In this document: positions 23,030 through 29,984 of the stretch, in pieces
How positions within the stretch are numbered: position 1 is the first letter of the stretch
How the letters are laid out: each line of letters starts with the position of its first letter
Assembly (NCBI GenBank): GCA_001796965.1
Contig: MGOA01000170.1
Span: forward strand, 1-31,570
Origin: Chloroflexi bacterium RBG_16_64_43
GTDB lineage: Bacteria > Chloroflexota > Anaerolineae > Anaerolineales > RBG-16-64-43
Direction: 5' to 3'
DNA length: 31,570 nt
Notes under the pieces: model-generated
What the model was told of the DNA's origin: nothing
Seen by the model: only the letters and a program-made list of their open reading frames with translations
Databases searched by the model: none
Made by a program: the position numbers and the translations under genes

Positions 23030-24175
23030 ATGGCTTCCGTTCAACAGGTCGAGACGTTCGCTCGCATCAAAGTTATCGGGGTAGGTGGCGCGGGGCAGAA
23101 TGCGGTCAACCGCATGATCGCGGAGGGCTTGGCGGGGATCGAGTTTATCTCGGTCAACACGGATGCACAGGCCCTTCTCCTGTCGAACGCGGGCACCCGC
23201 GTTCGAATTGGCGAGAAGATCACCCGCGGCCTGGGGGCTGGGGGCAACCCGGATGTCGGCCGCAAGTCCGCCGAGGAGTCGGCGGAGGAGCTGTACGAGG
23301 TGATCAAGGGCGCCGATATGGTGTTCATCACCGGCGGCATGGGCGGCGGCACGGGCACCGGCGCCATGCCGATCGTAGCCCAGATTTCCAAGGAAGTCGG
23401 CGCACTGGCCATTGGCGTGGTCACTCGCCCCTTCACCTTCGAAGGCTCGCGGCGGTCGCAATCGGCCGAGGGCGGCATCGGCAAGCTCAAGGAGCATGTC
23501 GATACGCTGATCGTTATTCCCAATGACCGATTGCTGCAACTGGTCGAAAAGCGCGCCAGCCTGCAGGAGTCATTCAAGCTGGCCGACGACGTCCTGCGCC
23601 AGGGCATCCAAGGCATCTCGGAACTCATCACCATCCCTGGCCTGATCAACCTCGACTTCGCCGACGTGCGGACGATCATGTCGGAGGGCGGCGCGGCCTT
23701 GATGGCCGTCGGCCGCGCAGCGGGCGAGGACCGCGCGCGCAAGGCGGCCGAGATGGCCATCTCGAGTCAATTGCTCGACATCACCATCGACGGAGCGCGG
23801 GGTATCTTGTTCAACGTCACCGGCGGTCCGGACTTGAGCCTGTTCGAGGTCAACGATGCGGCCGCAATCATCAAAGAGACCGCGCATCCGGACGTCAACT
23901 TGATCTTTGGGGCAGTCATTGACCCGACCATGGGCGACGAGATCCGCATCACCGTCATTGCCACCGGGTTCGAACGCACGGCTATGCCGCGCAAACTGGA
24001 ACGGCCGGTAACGAAATCCACCGCGCGCGCAACGGCGACGGCCCAATCCATGCCGTCGGCAGTCGGCGCACGGCTTGCCAAGGTGCCCGCCTTCGCCGAA
24101 TCGATGGCGCGGACTCAACAGATGTCGGTTGACGACCTGGACGTTCCAGCCTTCCTGCGGCGCCCGCGCCAGTAG
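23030..24175 (+). CDS. ftsZ: Cell division protein FtsZ
   Basis: A 381-residue tubulin-like GTPase that forms the division ring. The N terminus IKVIGVGGAGQNAVNRM, the tubulin signature GGMGGGTGTG (102-111) and the T7 loop NLDFADVRTIM are intact. The C-terminal peptide DDLDVPAFLRRPRQ is the expected FtsA-binding tail. The ATG at 23030 has the strongest ribosome-binding site of the operon (GAGAGGAGG, 4 nt spacing), consistent with high FtsZ demand; an in-frame ATG at 22979 has a GAGAGGA with no spacing and adds a non-conserved 17-residue extension. A small hairpin (22979-22992, TTCG loop) lies in the 75-nt gap after ftsA. A strong terminator follows the gene. Confidence 0.98.
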   Translation: MASVQQVETFARIKVIGVGGAGQNAVNRMIAEGLAGIEFISVNTDAQALLLSNAGTRVRIGEKITRGLGAGGNPDVGRKSAEESAEELYEVIKGADMVFITGGMGGGTGTGAMPIVAQISKEVGALAIGVVTRPFTFEGSRRSQSAEGGIGKLKEHVDTLIVIPNDRLLQLVEKRASLQESFKLADDVLRQGIQGISELITIPGLINLDFADVRTIMSEGGAALMAVGRAAGEDRARKAAEMAISSQLLDITIDGARGILFNVTGGPDLSLFEVNDAAAIIKETAHPDVNLIFGAVIDPTMGDEIRITVIATGFERTAMPRKLERPVTKSTARATATAQSMPSAVGARLAKVPAFAESMARTQQMSVDDLDVPAFLRRPRQ

Positions 24176-24302
24176 GCGCTGCAGGGACTGAGAATGGGGG
24201 ATTGCGTGAGTTGTGGAAGCGGGTTCCGCCTCTCGTGTGACGAGGGCGAGGGTGTTCCCGAGCACATGATGCCTTGAGCCTCCTCTCGCTCAGGGGTCAA
24301 CG

Positions 24303-24349
24303 ACCAGACCTCCCTGACGTCCGATCGGCGTCGGGGAGGTCTGGTTTTT
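24303..24349 (+). terminator. Intrinsic terminator of the dcw operon
   Basis: A 17-bp stem (24303-24319 with 24329-24345, one G-T pair) and a 9-nt loop are followed by TTTTT (24345-24349). This is the strongest terminator in the window and lies about 130 nt after ftsZ. A smaller hairpin (CCTTGAGC 24272-24279 / GCTCAGGG 24288-24295) precedes it. Confidence 0.93.
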
Positions 24350-24826
24350 CAAGCCGAGAGCACAACTTGAGACGATACGCGCGCCCAAGAGCGGCGCCGG
24401 TCGCCTCTCGGGAAGGGGGTGCCGCAGAGTTGGGTCTTTCGCCAGCGTGAGGCGATTAGATTGAAGAGAGCAGGTGGATCGGCGCGGACTCCACTCATTC
24501 GGGCAGCAAGTGCCATGCCGATTCCGCACGACGTCCAGAGCTGCCTCTGACCGAGGAATTCCGCGCCTCCTGCGCATAGCCACCAAGATCGCCAGGATCA
24601 GTCCTGGCAACCATCACGTTTTTGGCCGAGATTCGTGTCTGTGAGTCCGCTTGCCACCGAACCGGCGCTTGGGTTTGCAGAGGAAACGATGACCATGCGG
24701 GCATTCCATCATGATGCGACGGGTTCGGGCCCGTTCGGTTGACTGGATCCAGGGCGAGGAAGGCTAGCTAGTTACGTGGAATCTAGGGGGCTTGCAACGA
24801 TGACGCGATCGAAGGTCGCCCGCCGA
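24350..24826. other. Intergenic region without a supportable gene
   Basis: About 480 nt between the convergent ftsZ and desulfhydrase genes. Short open frames on both strands have no ribosome-binding site or recognisable sequence. A 7-bp hairpin (GCCAGGA 24591-24597 / TCCTGGC 24602-24608) is present; a T-run starts 11 nt after it, too far for a standard terminator. GCTAGCTAG near 24760 is a cluster of the usually rare CTAG. No tRNA, repeat array or transposon end was seen. It could hold a decayed gene or an RNA, but nothing supports either. Confidence 0.5.
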
Positions 24827-25807
24827 TCATCCATTGAAGGCCGCTAATTGGGCGGAGTAGGCCCACAGCGCGGGCGTGCCGCCCGTGTGCCAGAAGAGCA
24901 CACGCGCGCCGGGCGCAATCTCGCGCGATCGAATCATCGACAGCATGCCGCCCGCTGCGCGGCCGGTGTAGACCGGATCGAGCAGGATGCCCTCCATGCG
25001 CGCGAATAGAGAGATCGCTCCAAGCTCGAGCGCATCCGGCTTGCCGTAGCCCGCGCCGACAAAGCGGTCATCCACAATAAGCTCATCAGGGCGAATACGA
25101 TATTCGGCCCCGATCTTCTCAGCGGTGCGGTTGGCGAGTTCGGAGACCCGATCGCGGAACGGCGAGGTGGGCTTATCGACGCTGATGGCGTGCAGGCGAG
25201 CCTTGAGACCGCCCAGCCGAGCTCCCAGCGCCAGGCCTGCCTGGGTGCCCCCCGAGGAGGTGGCGAAGACCACCCAATCAACTTCAATGTTCTGAGCCGC
25301 GAATTCCAGCATGGCCACGGCGTACGCGGCAGCGCCAATCGGATTCGAACCGCCGTAGGGGATGAGATACGGTTGATGGCCGGCCAGCCTCTCTCCTTCG
25401 AGCACTTGCTCCATCATTGCATCGCGATCCTTGCCCTCGGTCCAAACGATTTCCGCACCGAGGAGCCTGTCGAGTAGGATGTTGCCGGTAGAGGTTTGGG
25501 GTTGAGACTGCTCACCGGACAGAATGAGCACGCAGCGCAGGCCCATGCGCGCCGCCGCGGCCGCTGTTTGGCGGCAGTGGTTGGATTGTGGTGCGCCGGC
25601 GGTGATCAATGTCCTCGCGCCGGCCGAGATTGCATCGGCCACAAGGTACTCGAGTTTGCGCGTCTTGTTGCCGCCCATCGCCAGGCCGGTCAGGTCATCG
25701 CGCTTAACGTAGATGCGGCAGCCGAGGCGATCGCTCAGTCGCGGCAGTTCATCAACGGGCGTGGGTAGGGCGGCCAGCGGCACCCTCGCTAAGCGAATGT
25801 CACTCAT
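24827..25807 (-). CDS. PLP enzyme, D-cysteine desulfhydrase type
   Basis: A 326-residue fold-type II pyridoxal-phosphate enzyme of the D-cysteine desulfhydrase / ACC deaminase group. The cofactor lysine is Lys48 in GGNKTRKLEY, and QSNHCRQTAAAAA and TSSGGTQAGL bind the substrate and phosphate. Two positions that separate activities in this family are readable: Thr281 (DPVYTG) and Thr308 (HTGGTP) replace the Glu and Leu of true ACC deaminases, so D-cysteine desulfhydrase (D-Cys to pyruvate, sulfide and ammonia), or a related sulfo-lyase, is more likely. The ATG at 25807 has GGAGGGG about 7 nt upstream and the conserved region begins just after it. An inverted repeat (25829-25835 / 25851-25857) lies in its leader. 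Confidence 0.85.
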   Translation of the reverse strand: MSDIRLARVPLAALPTPVDELPRLSDRLGCRIYVKRDDLTGLAMGGNKTRKLEYLVADAISAGARTLITAGAPQSNHCRQTAAAAARMGLRCVLILSGEQSQPQTSTGNILLDRLLGAEIVWTEGKDRDAMMEQVLEGERLAGHQPYLIPYGGSNPIGAAAYAVAMLEFAAQNIEVDWVVFATSSGGTQAGLALGARLGGLKARLHAISVDKPTSPFRDRVSELANRTAEKIGAEYRIRPDELIVDDRFVGAGYGKPDALELGAISLFARMEGILLDPVYTGRAAGGMLSMIRSREIAPGARVLFWHTGGTPALWAYSAQLAAFNG

Positions 25808-25969
25808 GGAAAGCCCCTCCGGGTTACGGCTGCCGATGGCCTGTTGACACCGGCAGCAAGGTCGAACAGGCGGCGCCGGGCGTCCTTCTTCAAATGGGGA
25901 GGTGATCCCAGAGGGCACCCACACCGCACCACCGTCGCGCGCAGAGGTTCACCGATCCCAGTTCTCTGC

Positions 25970-26024
25970 CCTCGTGCGGCACCGACATCGCACGAGGCGC
26001 GCCGGACCTCTACTCTCCGGTCCG
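25970..26024 (-). other. Two hairpins at the end of the FemAB genes
   Basis: A perfect 9-bp stem (25970-25978 with 25989-25997) and a 6-bp stem (CGGACC 26003-26008 / GGTCCG 26019-26024), the latter covering the stop codon of the downstream FemAB gene. Neither has a T-run on the minus strand, so these may weakly terminate or stabilise the transcript. The next gene starts about 160 nt further. Confidence 0.4.
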
Positions 26025-27151
26025 ACCGTCCTCACTCATCGCGGTTCGCCGGATGCGGCCGCGTGCAGCGTGCCGCATCAGACCCAGCACGCGCGGAAGA
26101 ATGAGCGCATACGCGGTGTACAGCGCCCGGTTGGGGGCGAAATCCCACGCGCCCAGGTGGCGCACGAAGCGGCCGCCGAAACCTTGCTTGAAGTTGTAGA
26201 CACCCCACAGCGGATCTTGTGGATTTGGCGCGTCGGGCGCGCCCCACAGGTCGTAGGTTGTGCAGCCCTGGGCGCGTGCCCAACGCATCGCTTCCCACTG
26301 GAGAAGATGGTTGGGCATCTTCTCGCGGTCGGCCTCGAGTGACATGCCGTACACTACCACGCTCGGCGCGCGTAAAAGAACACGATGACGGCGGCAATCG
26401 GATGGCCTTCCGATTCGGCGACAAAGGCCTGAGCCAACCCCGCGCGGATGAAAGCCCCCCAGGCAGCATCGTAGTAGGCTTCATCGCGAATGATGAATCC
26501 ATCCCGGTGGGCTGTGGCCGCGAACATGCGATAAAGCGTGGGAAGGTCGGTCAAAGCCCCCTGGCGCACGACAACTCCTTTGCGCGCCGCCAATCGGATG
26601 TTGTAGCGCGTCTTCTGCTTCATCGCGCCCAGCAGGGCATCTTCGGTTGGCGCGAGGTCGAGCACGACGGTACTACGGAATTGGACCTGCTCAGGCGAGG
26701 GCCGCCATCCACGCCGCGCGAGGAGAGCGGCAAGCTGCTCGCCCTCGGCGTGGGTCTGTTCAGGAGCTTCCTCGGCGCCGCGCGACGCCTGTGGAATGTC
26801 AGGATCGATCTTGATCTGTATCGCCCGCCGCAGGCGGGCCTGGGCTTCGAGGTCGGCCAGTACGCGATCCGGAATAGCGTCACCGTGCGAACGAAAAAGC
26901 GGCCCTTTGGGCACGTATGCCACGGAGAAGGTGAGCGGCCCGAGGCTCAGTCTGCGCTCCAGCACCTGGGCTGCCGCCAAAGCGCCGCCTGCCGGATCGA
27001 CCTCGTCCGCCCAAACCCAGCGCTCGGGGCGCCATCCGTAGCGCGACTTGAATTCCCCCCATTCCCAGGCTTGCATGAAGTTAGCTGCAGGCAGAGAACT
27101 GACTGCGGTATGCCACGCCTGCGCGGAGGAAACCAGGCGTGCGCGGATCAC
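26010..27151 (-). pseudogene. FemAB-family aminoacyltransferase broken by a 1-base frameshift
   Basis: A second FemAB-type gene, homologous to the one just upstream. The first part (27151 to 26354, 265 residues) has NFMQAWEWGEFKSRYGW and the family block AMKQKTRYNIRLAARKGV, and ends in VFFYARRAW then a stop. The second part, in another frame, continues exactly where the paralog does: VYGMSLEADREKMPNHLL, then QWEAMRWARAQGCTTYDLWG. The paralog reads RAWYFYGASSSESRQKM, so one base is missing after TGGTA at 26355; restoring it gives about 380 residues. The GTG start at 27151 overlaps the upstream stop (GTGA) with GGAGG 5 nt before it. Whether this is a true mutation, a sequencing or assembly error, or programmed frameshifting cannot be decided here. 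Confidence 0.8.
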
Positions 27152-28146
27152 ATTGCCTCCATGCGCCGCAGGCGCATCACGAGCATCATGGCCCGGAATA
27201 CTGCGGGAGCGTAAACGCGTTGCCACATGCCAACTGTGCGCTCCAAGCGCCCGCCAAATCCGCGCTTGAAGCGGTACACGCCCCACAAGCCGTCCGATCG
27301 CGATGCAAAGCCGCTCTCCAGGGCCTGCTCGTCTAGGTCAGGGACGCCCCACATGTCGTAGGATGTGCACCCCCGCGACCGGGCCCAGCGCATCGCCTCC
27401 CACTGCAGGAGGTACGGGGCCATTTTCTGGCGCGATTCGCTGCTCGAGGCGCCGTAGAAGTACCACGCACGTTGGCCCATCGTGAATACCATCAGCGATG
27501 CCAGCGGGCGCCCTGCCTTCTCTGCGAAGAGCAGCTGAACCCGATCGTTCGCCGAAAACAACTCAAAGGCCGCCTCGTAGTACGCCGGCGAATGCGCGGC
27601 AAACTCATCGCGTTCGGTCGTTTCCTGCATGAGGGCGTAGAAGGCTTGCGTGTCGTCACCGGCGCGCACGAGCACCCCATGGCGCTTGGCCAGGTTCACG
27701 TTGTAGCGTGTCTTCTGCTTCATGCGAGCCAGGATGTCGTCTTCGCTGCCCGTTAGGTCCACAACGATCGTGCGTGGCGGCTGCACGCTGAGGCGACCTG
27801 CCTGTAAGTTGAGGCGCGTCAGGCCGGTTCGCACCGGTTCTGAGTCCGGCAGGTCGGGTTCGATGAGCAGCGCCACCACTCGCCGGCTCGGCAGCAGCAT
27901 GTCGAGCGTCGGGAGCAGTTGGGCCATGGAGAATTCGGAGGCAGGAACGGGACCGCGAGGGATGTATGCCAGGCTGAGACCAAGAGGCAGGCGCCGCACC
28001 AGGACCAGCGCGCCTGCCTCACTTTCGATGACTGGATGCGCTTCCCAGCCGAAGCGGGATTTCAGTTCACCCCATTCGCGCGTCTGAAGAATGTGGGCTG
28101 CGGGGTGTCGGGCGAGAAATGAATCCCACTCGCTGGGATGTTCCAC
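27148..28146 (-). CDS. FemAB-family peptidoglycan bridge aminoacyltransferase
   Basis: A 332-residue GNAT-fold protein of the FemX/FemAB family. Characterised members use aminoacyl-tRNA to add residues to the stem peptide of lipid II, making interpeptide bridges, in the cytoplasm at the membrane. Features are HILQTREWGELKSRFGW near the N terminus, RMKQKTRYNVNLAKRHGV in the middle and the C-terminal LLQWEAMRWARSRGCTSYDMWGVPD. It is shorter than S. aureus FemA and lacks its long coiled-coil arm, as in single-residue-adding FemX types and some unrelated acyltransferases, so substrate and residue added are unknown. The start is GTG at 28146, with no ribosome-binding site but a perfect TATAAT six nt upstream, suggesting a leaderless mRNA. 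Confidence 0.88.
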   Translation of the reverse strand: MEHPSEWDSFLARHPAAHILQTREWGELKSRFGWEAHPVIESEAGALVLVRRLPLGLSLAYIPRGPVPASEFSMAQLLPTLDMLLPSRRVVALLIEPDLPDSEPVRTGLTRLNLQAGRLSVQPPRTIVVDLTGSEDDILARMKQKTRYNVNLAKRHGVLVRAGDDTQAFYALMQETTERDEFAAHSPAYYEAAFELFSANDRVQLLFAEKAGRPLASLMVFTMGQRAWYFYGASSSESRQKMAPYLLQWEAMRWARSRGCTSYDMWGVPDLDEQALESGFASRSDGLWGVYRFKRGFGGRLERTVGMWQRVYAPAVFRAMMLVMRLRRMEAM

Positions 28147-28152
28147 GCGGCG

Positions 28153-28161
28153 ATTATACCA
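28153..28161 (-). promoter_or_regulatory. Extended -10 promoter for a leaderless FemAB transcript
   Basis: On the minus strand TGGTATAAT gives a perfect TATAAT (28158-28153) with the TGn extension. After a 6-nt spacer the predicted +1 coincides with the GTG start codon at 28146. No convincing -35 is seen (TTCGCT at 28179-28174 is the best). It lies in the 25-nt gap after the upstream gene. Confidence 0.65.
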
Positions 28162-28171
28162 GCCGCATTCT

Positions 28172-28930
28172 TCAGCGAACCTGGTTGAAGTTGACGATCA
28201 GCAAGTTGTGCTCGCAGTCTGCGTAGGTCGTCAAATACACTCGCTCGGAAAGAGCCATGCCCACCGCGTCGACGGCCTGCACCCACAGCGTGCGATCGGA
28301 GGCAACCGGTTGCGTGCCCAAGTTGAACTCGTAGCCCCCCGGGCCATACTCGGGCGCGCTGCCGGTGATGGCGTCCTGATCGAAGGTGCGGCCGTTCCAA
28401 ATACCTTCCAGGTGAACAGGCAAGTAGGAGATGGGCGCGCCGTTGTTCGGGCCGAAGATCTGACCGGCAATCCCGGTCCATGAGCATCCCTTAAACCCCT
28501 GCGCGGCCTGGATCCCGCTTGGCTGGAGCACAAGCGGAAAAGGCGTGGGTGATGGTGTCGTGGGCGGGGCGGGTTCGCTCGTGGCAGTGGCTGTCTGGGT
28601 GGGCGTACGGGTGGCGAGGATTGCGGTCTGCGTTGGCGACGCGATCCCCGGTGGAACGGTGGCGGTGAAGGAATACGTTCCGCTGGCGACGGGAACTAAC
28701 GTCGGCGGGAAAAGGATGACCTCGGTCGGTGTGGCATCCGGGCCTGCGGCCGTGGCGGGAAGTGTGGGCGTGCGAAAGGGATTGACCGGGAGCTCGGGGT
28801 TAACGAAGAGAACTACATAGGCCGCAATCGCCCCGATGGTGAAGAGGATCAGCAGGGCGCTCAGGATATACATTGCCACCCCGCCGCAGCCGGGGCCGGA
28901 TTTGCTGATGTCGGGAGAGTATTCACTCAT
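28172..28930 (-). CDS. Membrane-anchored protein with Thr/Pro-rich stalk
   Basis: A 252-residue protein I do not recognise by family. It has a short polar N terminus, one membrane helix (about 18-43, AMYILSALLILFTIGAIAAYVVLF), then a long low-complexity stalk rich in Thr, Pro and Ala (about 50-155), and a compact C-terminal domain of about 95 residues starting near GIQAAQGFKGCSWTGIAG. That domain is strand-rich with two cysteines (CSW, ADCEH) and resembles secreted beta-sandwich modules, possibly carbohydrate or wall binding; this is inference. The ATG at 28930 is preceded by AAAGG. It begins 40 nt after the foldase gene, so the two are probably cotranscribed. Confidence 0.75.
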   Translation of the reverse strand: MSEYSPDISKSGPGCGGVAMYILSALLILFTIGAIAAYVVLFVNPELPVNPFRTPTLPATAAGPDATPTEVILFPPTLVPVASGTYSFTATVPPGIASPTQTAILATRTPTQTATATSEPAPPTTPSPTPFPLVLQPSGIQAAQGFKGCSWTGIAGQIFGPNNGAPISYLPVHLEGIWNGRTFDQDAITGSAPEYGPGGYEFNLGTQPVASDRTLWVQAVDAVGMALSERVYLTTYADCEHNLLIVNFNQVR

Positions 28931-28970
28931 TGCGTCTCGACCTTTCTTCGGAGCTGCGCCGTCGGCCAGC

Positions 28971-29891
28971 CTAAGGCAACGCGACGAAGACTTGAACCTG
29001 GGCGGCAGCGACCTTTTCGTCAATCCAATCGCGCAACGCCTTGCGCCGGGCCGCCTCCAACGCCGGGGCCGAGAGCGGCCTCTCGTTTTCTCTTGCGATG
29101 GTGGTCACGATGTGAAACCCGTCCGCGGCAACGACGACCGGGCTTAGCTCACCTGGGGCGAGGGCGAAGGCGGCTGCCTCAATCTCCGGAACCGCCAGCC
29201 AGCCTCGCGGGAACCATCCCAGATCGCCGCCTCCCGCGCGCGTGCTCAAGTCCTGGGAGTACGTGCGAGCCGTCCGCGCAAAATCTGCCCCGCTGGCGAT
29301 ATTCAATCGCACCTCGTCCGCCACGGCCTGGGAAGATACCAGGATGTGAGCGGCATGTACTTGTTCGCCTTGCGGCGGCACCCCGTCCACGATCCGATCG
29401 GTGATGGCGCGCGAGAGCATTTGGCGCTTCAGCGCGAGGGTGAATTCCTCGACGGTGTAACCTGATTGGCCAAGCCACTCTGAAAAGGCCGGGTCACCCC
29501 CGCGGGCGGCACGCGCTTGGTCGACCCCCTGGGCAATGGCGGTTTCGTCGACGGTCAAGCCTTCGGACAACGCTGCCTGGACCACGACCCGCTCCTCTAT
29601 CATCGCCCGCAGCACCGCCTTTCGGTCGTCTGGGGAGGGTGCAAGGTCGATGCCCAGGCTGGCTCGGCCCGTCGCGAAGCGCCGCACCTCCCGCTCGAAC
29701 TCGTCCAGAGTGATCCGTTCCCCATTGACTTCGGCTGCCAGGGGCTCCGGCGTCGCGCTGGGTGGTGGCGGCAATGGTGTGTGTGTGGGAGTGGCGGCTC
29801 CTGGCAAGCCGCTGCACGCGCCCGCGACGAGAATGAGAACCAGGGCGGCGATGACAGTGCGGCGGGAGGTGGTCGGGATGGGGCTCGTCAT
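28971..29891 (-). CDS. PrsA/SurA-like peptidylprolyl isomerase lipoprotein
   Basis: A 306-residue foldase that would assist folding of exported proteins at the outer face of the membrane. The signal peptide (TVIAALVLILVAGAC) ends at candidate lipid-attachment Cys26, followed by a Pro/Thr-rich linker. A SurA/PrsA-type N domain follows (about 50-175, EVNGERITLDEFEREV and RKAVLRAMIEERVVVQAAL), then a parvulin (rotamase) domain (about 190-285, HAAHILVSSQ, GGGDLGWFPRG, ADGFHIVTTI). The ATG at 29891 fits the signal peptide; longer frames enter the divergent promoter. No clear ribosome-binding site precedes it. Clients may include the wall enzymes encoded nearby, which is inference. Confidence 0.88.
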   Translation of the reverse strand: MTSPIPTTSRRTVIAALVLILVAGACSGLPGAATPTHTPLPPPPSATPEPLAAEVNGERITLDEFEREVRRFATGRASLGIDLAPSPDDRKAVLRAMIEERVVVQAALSEGLTVDETAIAQGVDQARAARGGDPAFSEWLGQSGYTVEEFTLALKRQMLSRAITDRIVDGVPPQGEQVHAAHILVSSQAVADEVRLNIASGADFARTARTYSQDLSTRAGGGDLGWFPRGWLAVPEIEAAAFALAPGELSPVVVAADGFHIVTTIARENERPLSAPALEAARRKALRDWIDEKVAAAQVQVFVALP

Positions 29892-29936
29892 ACAGGTTGA
29901 TGGCGGCCGGCGCCGGCTGCGCGCTGGCCGTTCGCG

Positions 29937-29944
29937 ATTATACT
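29937..29944. promoter_or_regulatory. Overlapping divergent -10 elements
   Basis: ATTATACT reads as TATAAT on the minus strand (29942-29937, toward the foldase) and TATACT on the plus strand (29939-29944, toward the TPR gene). Predicted starts are near 29930 and 29951, leaving leaders of about 39 and 34 nt. No good -35 was found on either strand. Confidence 0.5.
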
Positions 29945-29984
29945 TGACCCTATCCCTCGGAACGCGCCCGCGGCTGGGTGGCGG

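Noticed and set aside
24591..24608. Hairpin as terminator of the desulfhydrase gene
   Set aside because: It lies over 200 nt past that gene, and the nearby T-run is on the plus strand and 11 nt away from the stem.
24290..24704. Short minus-strand open frames after ftsZ
   Set aside because: They overlap the terminator or lack ribosome-binding sites and show no recognisable sequence.
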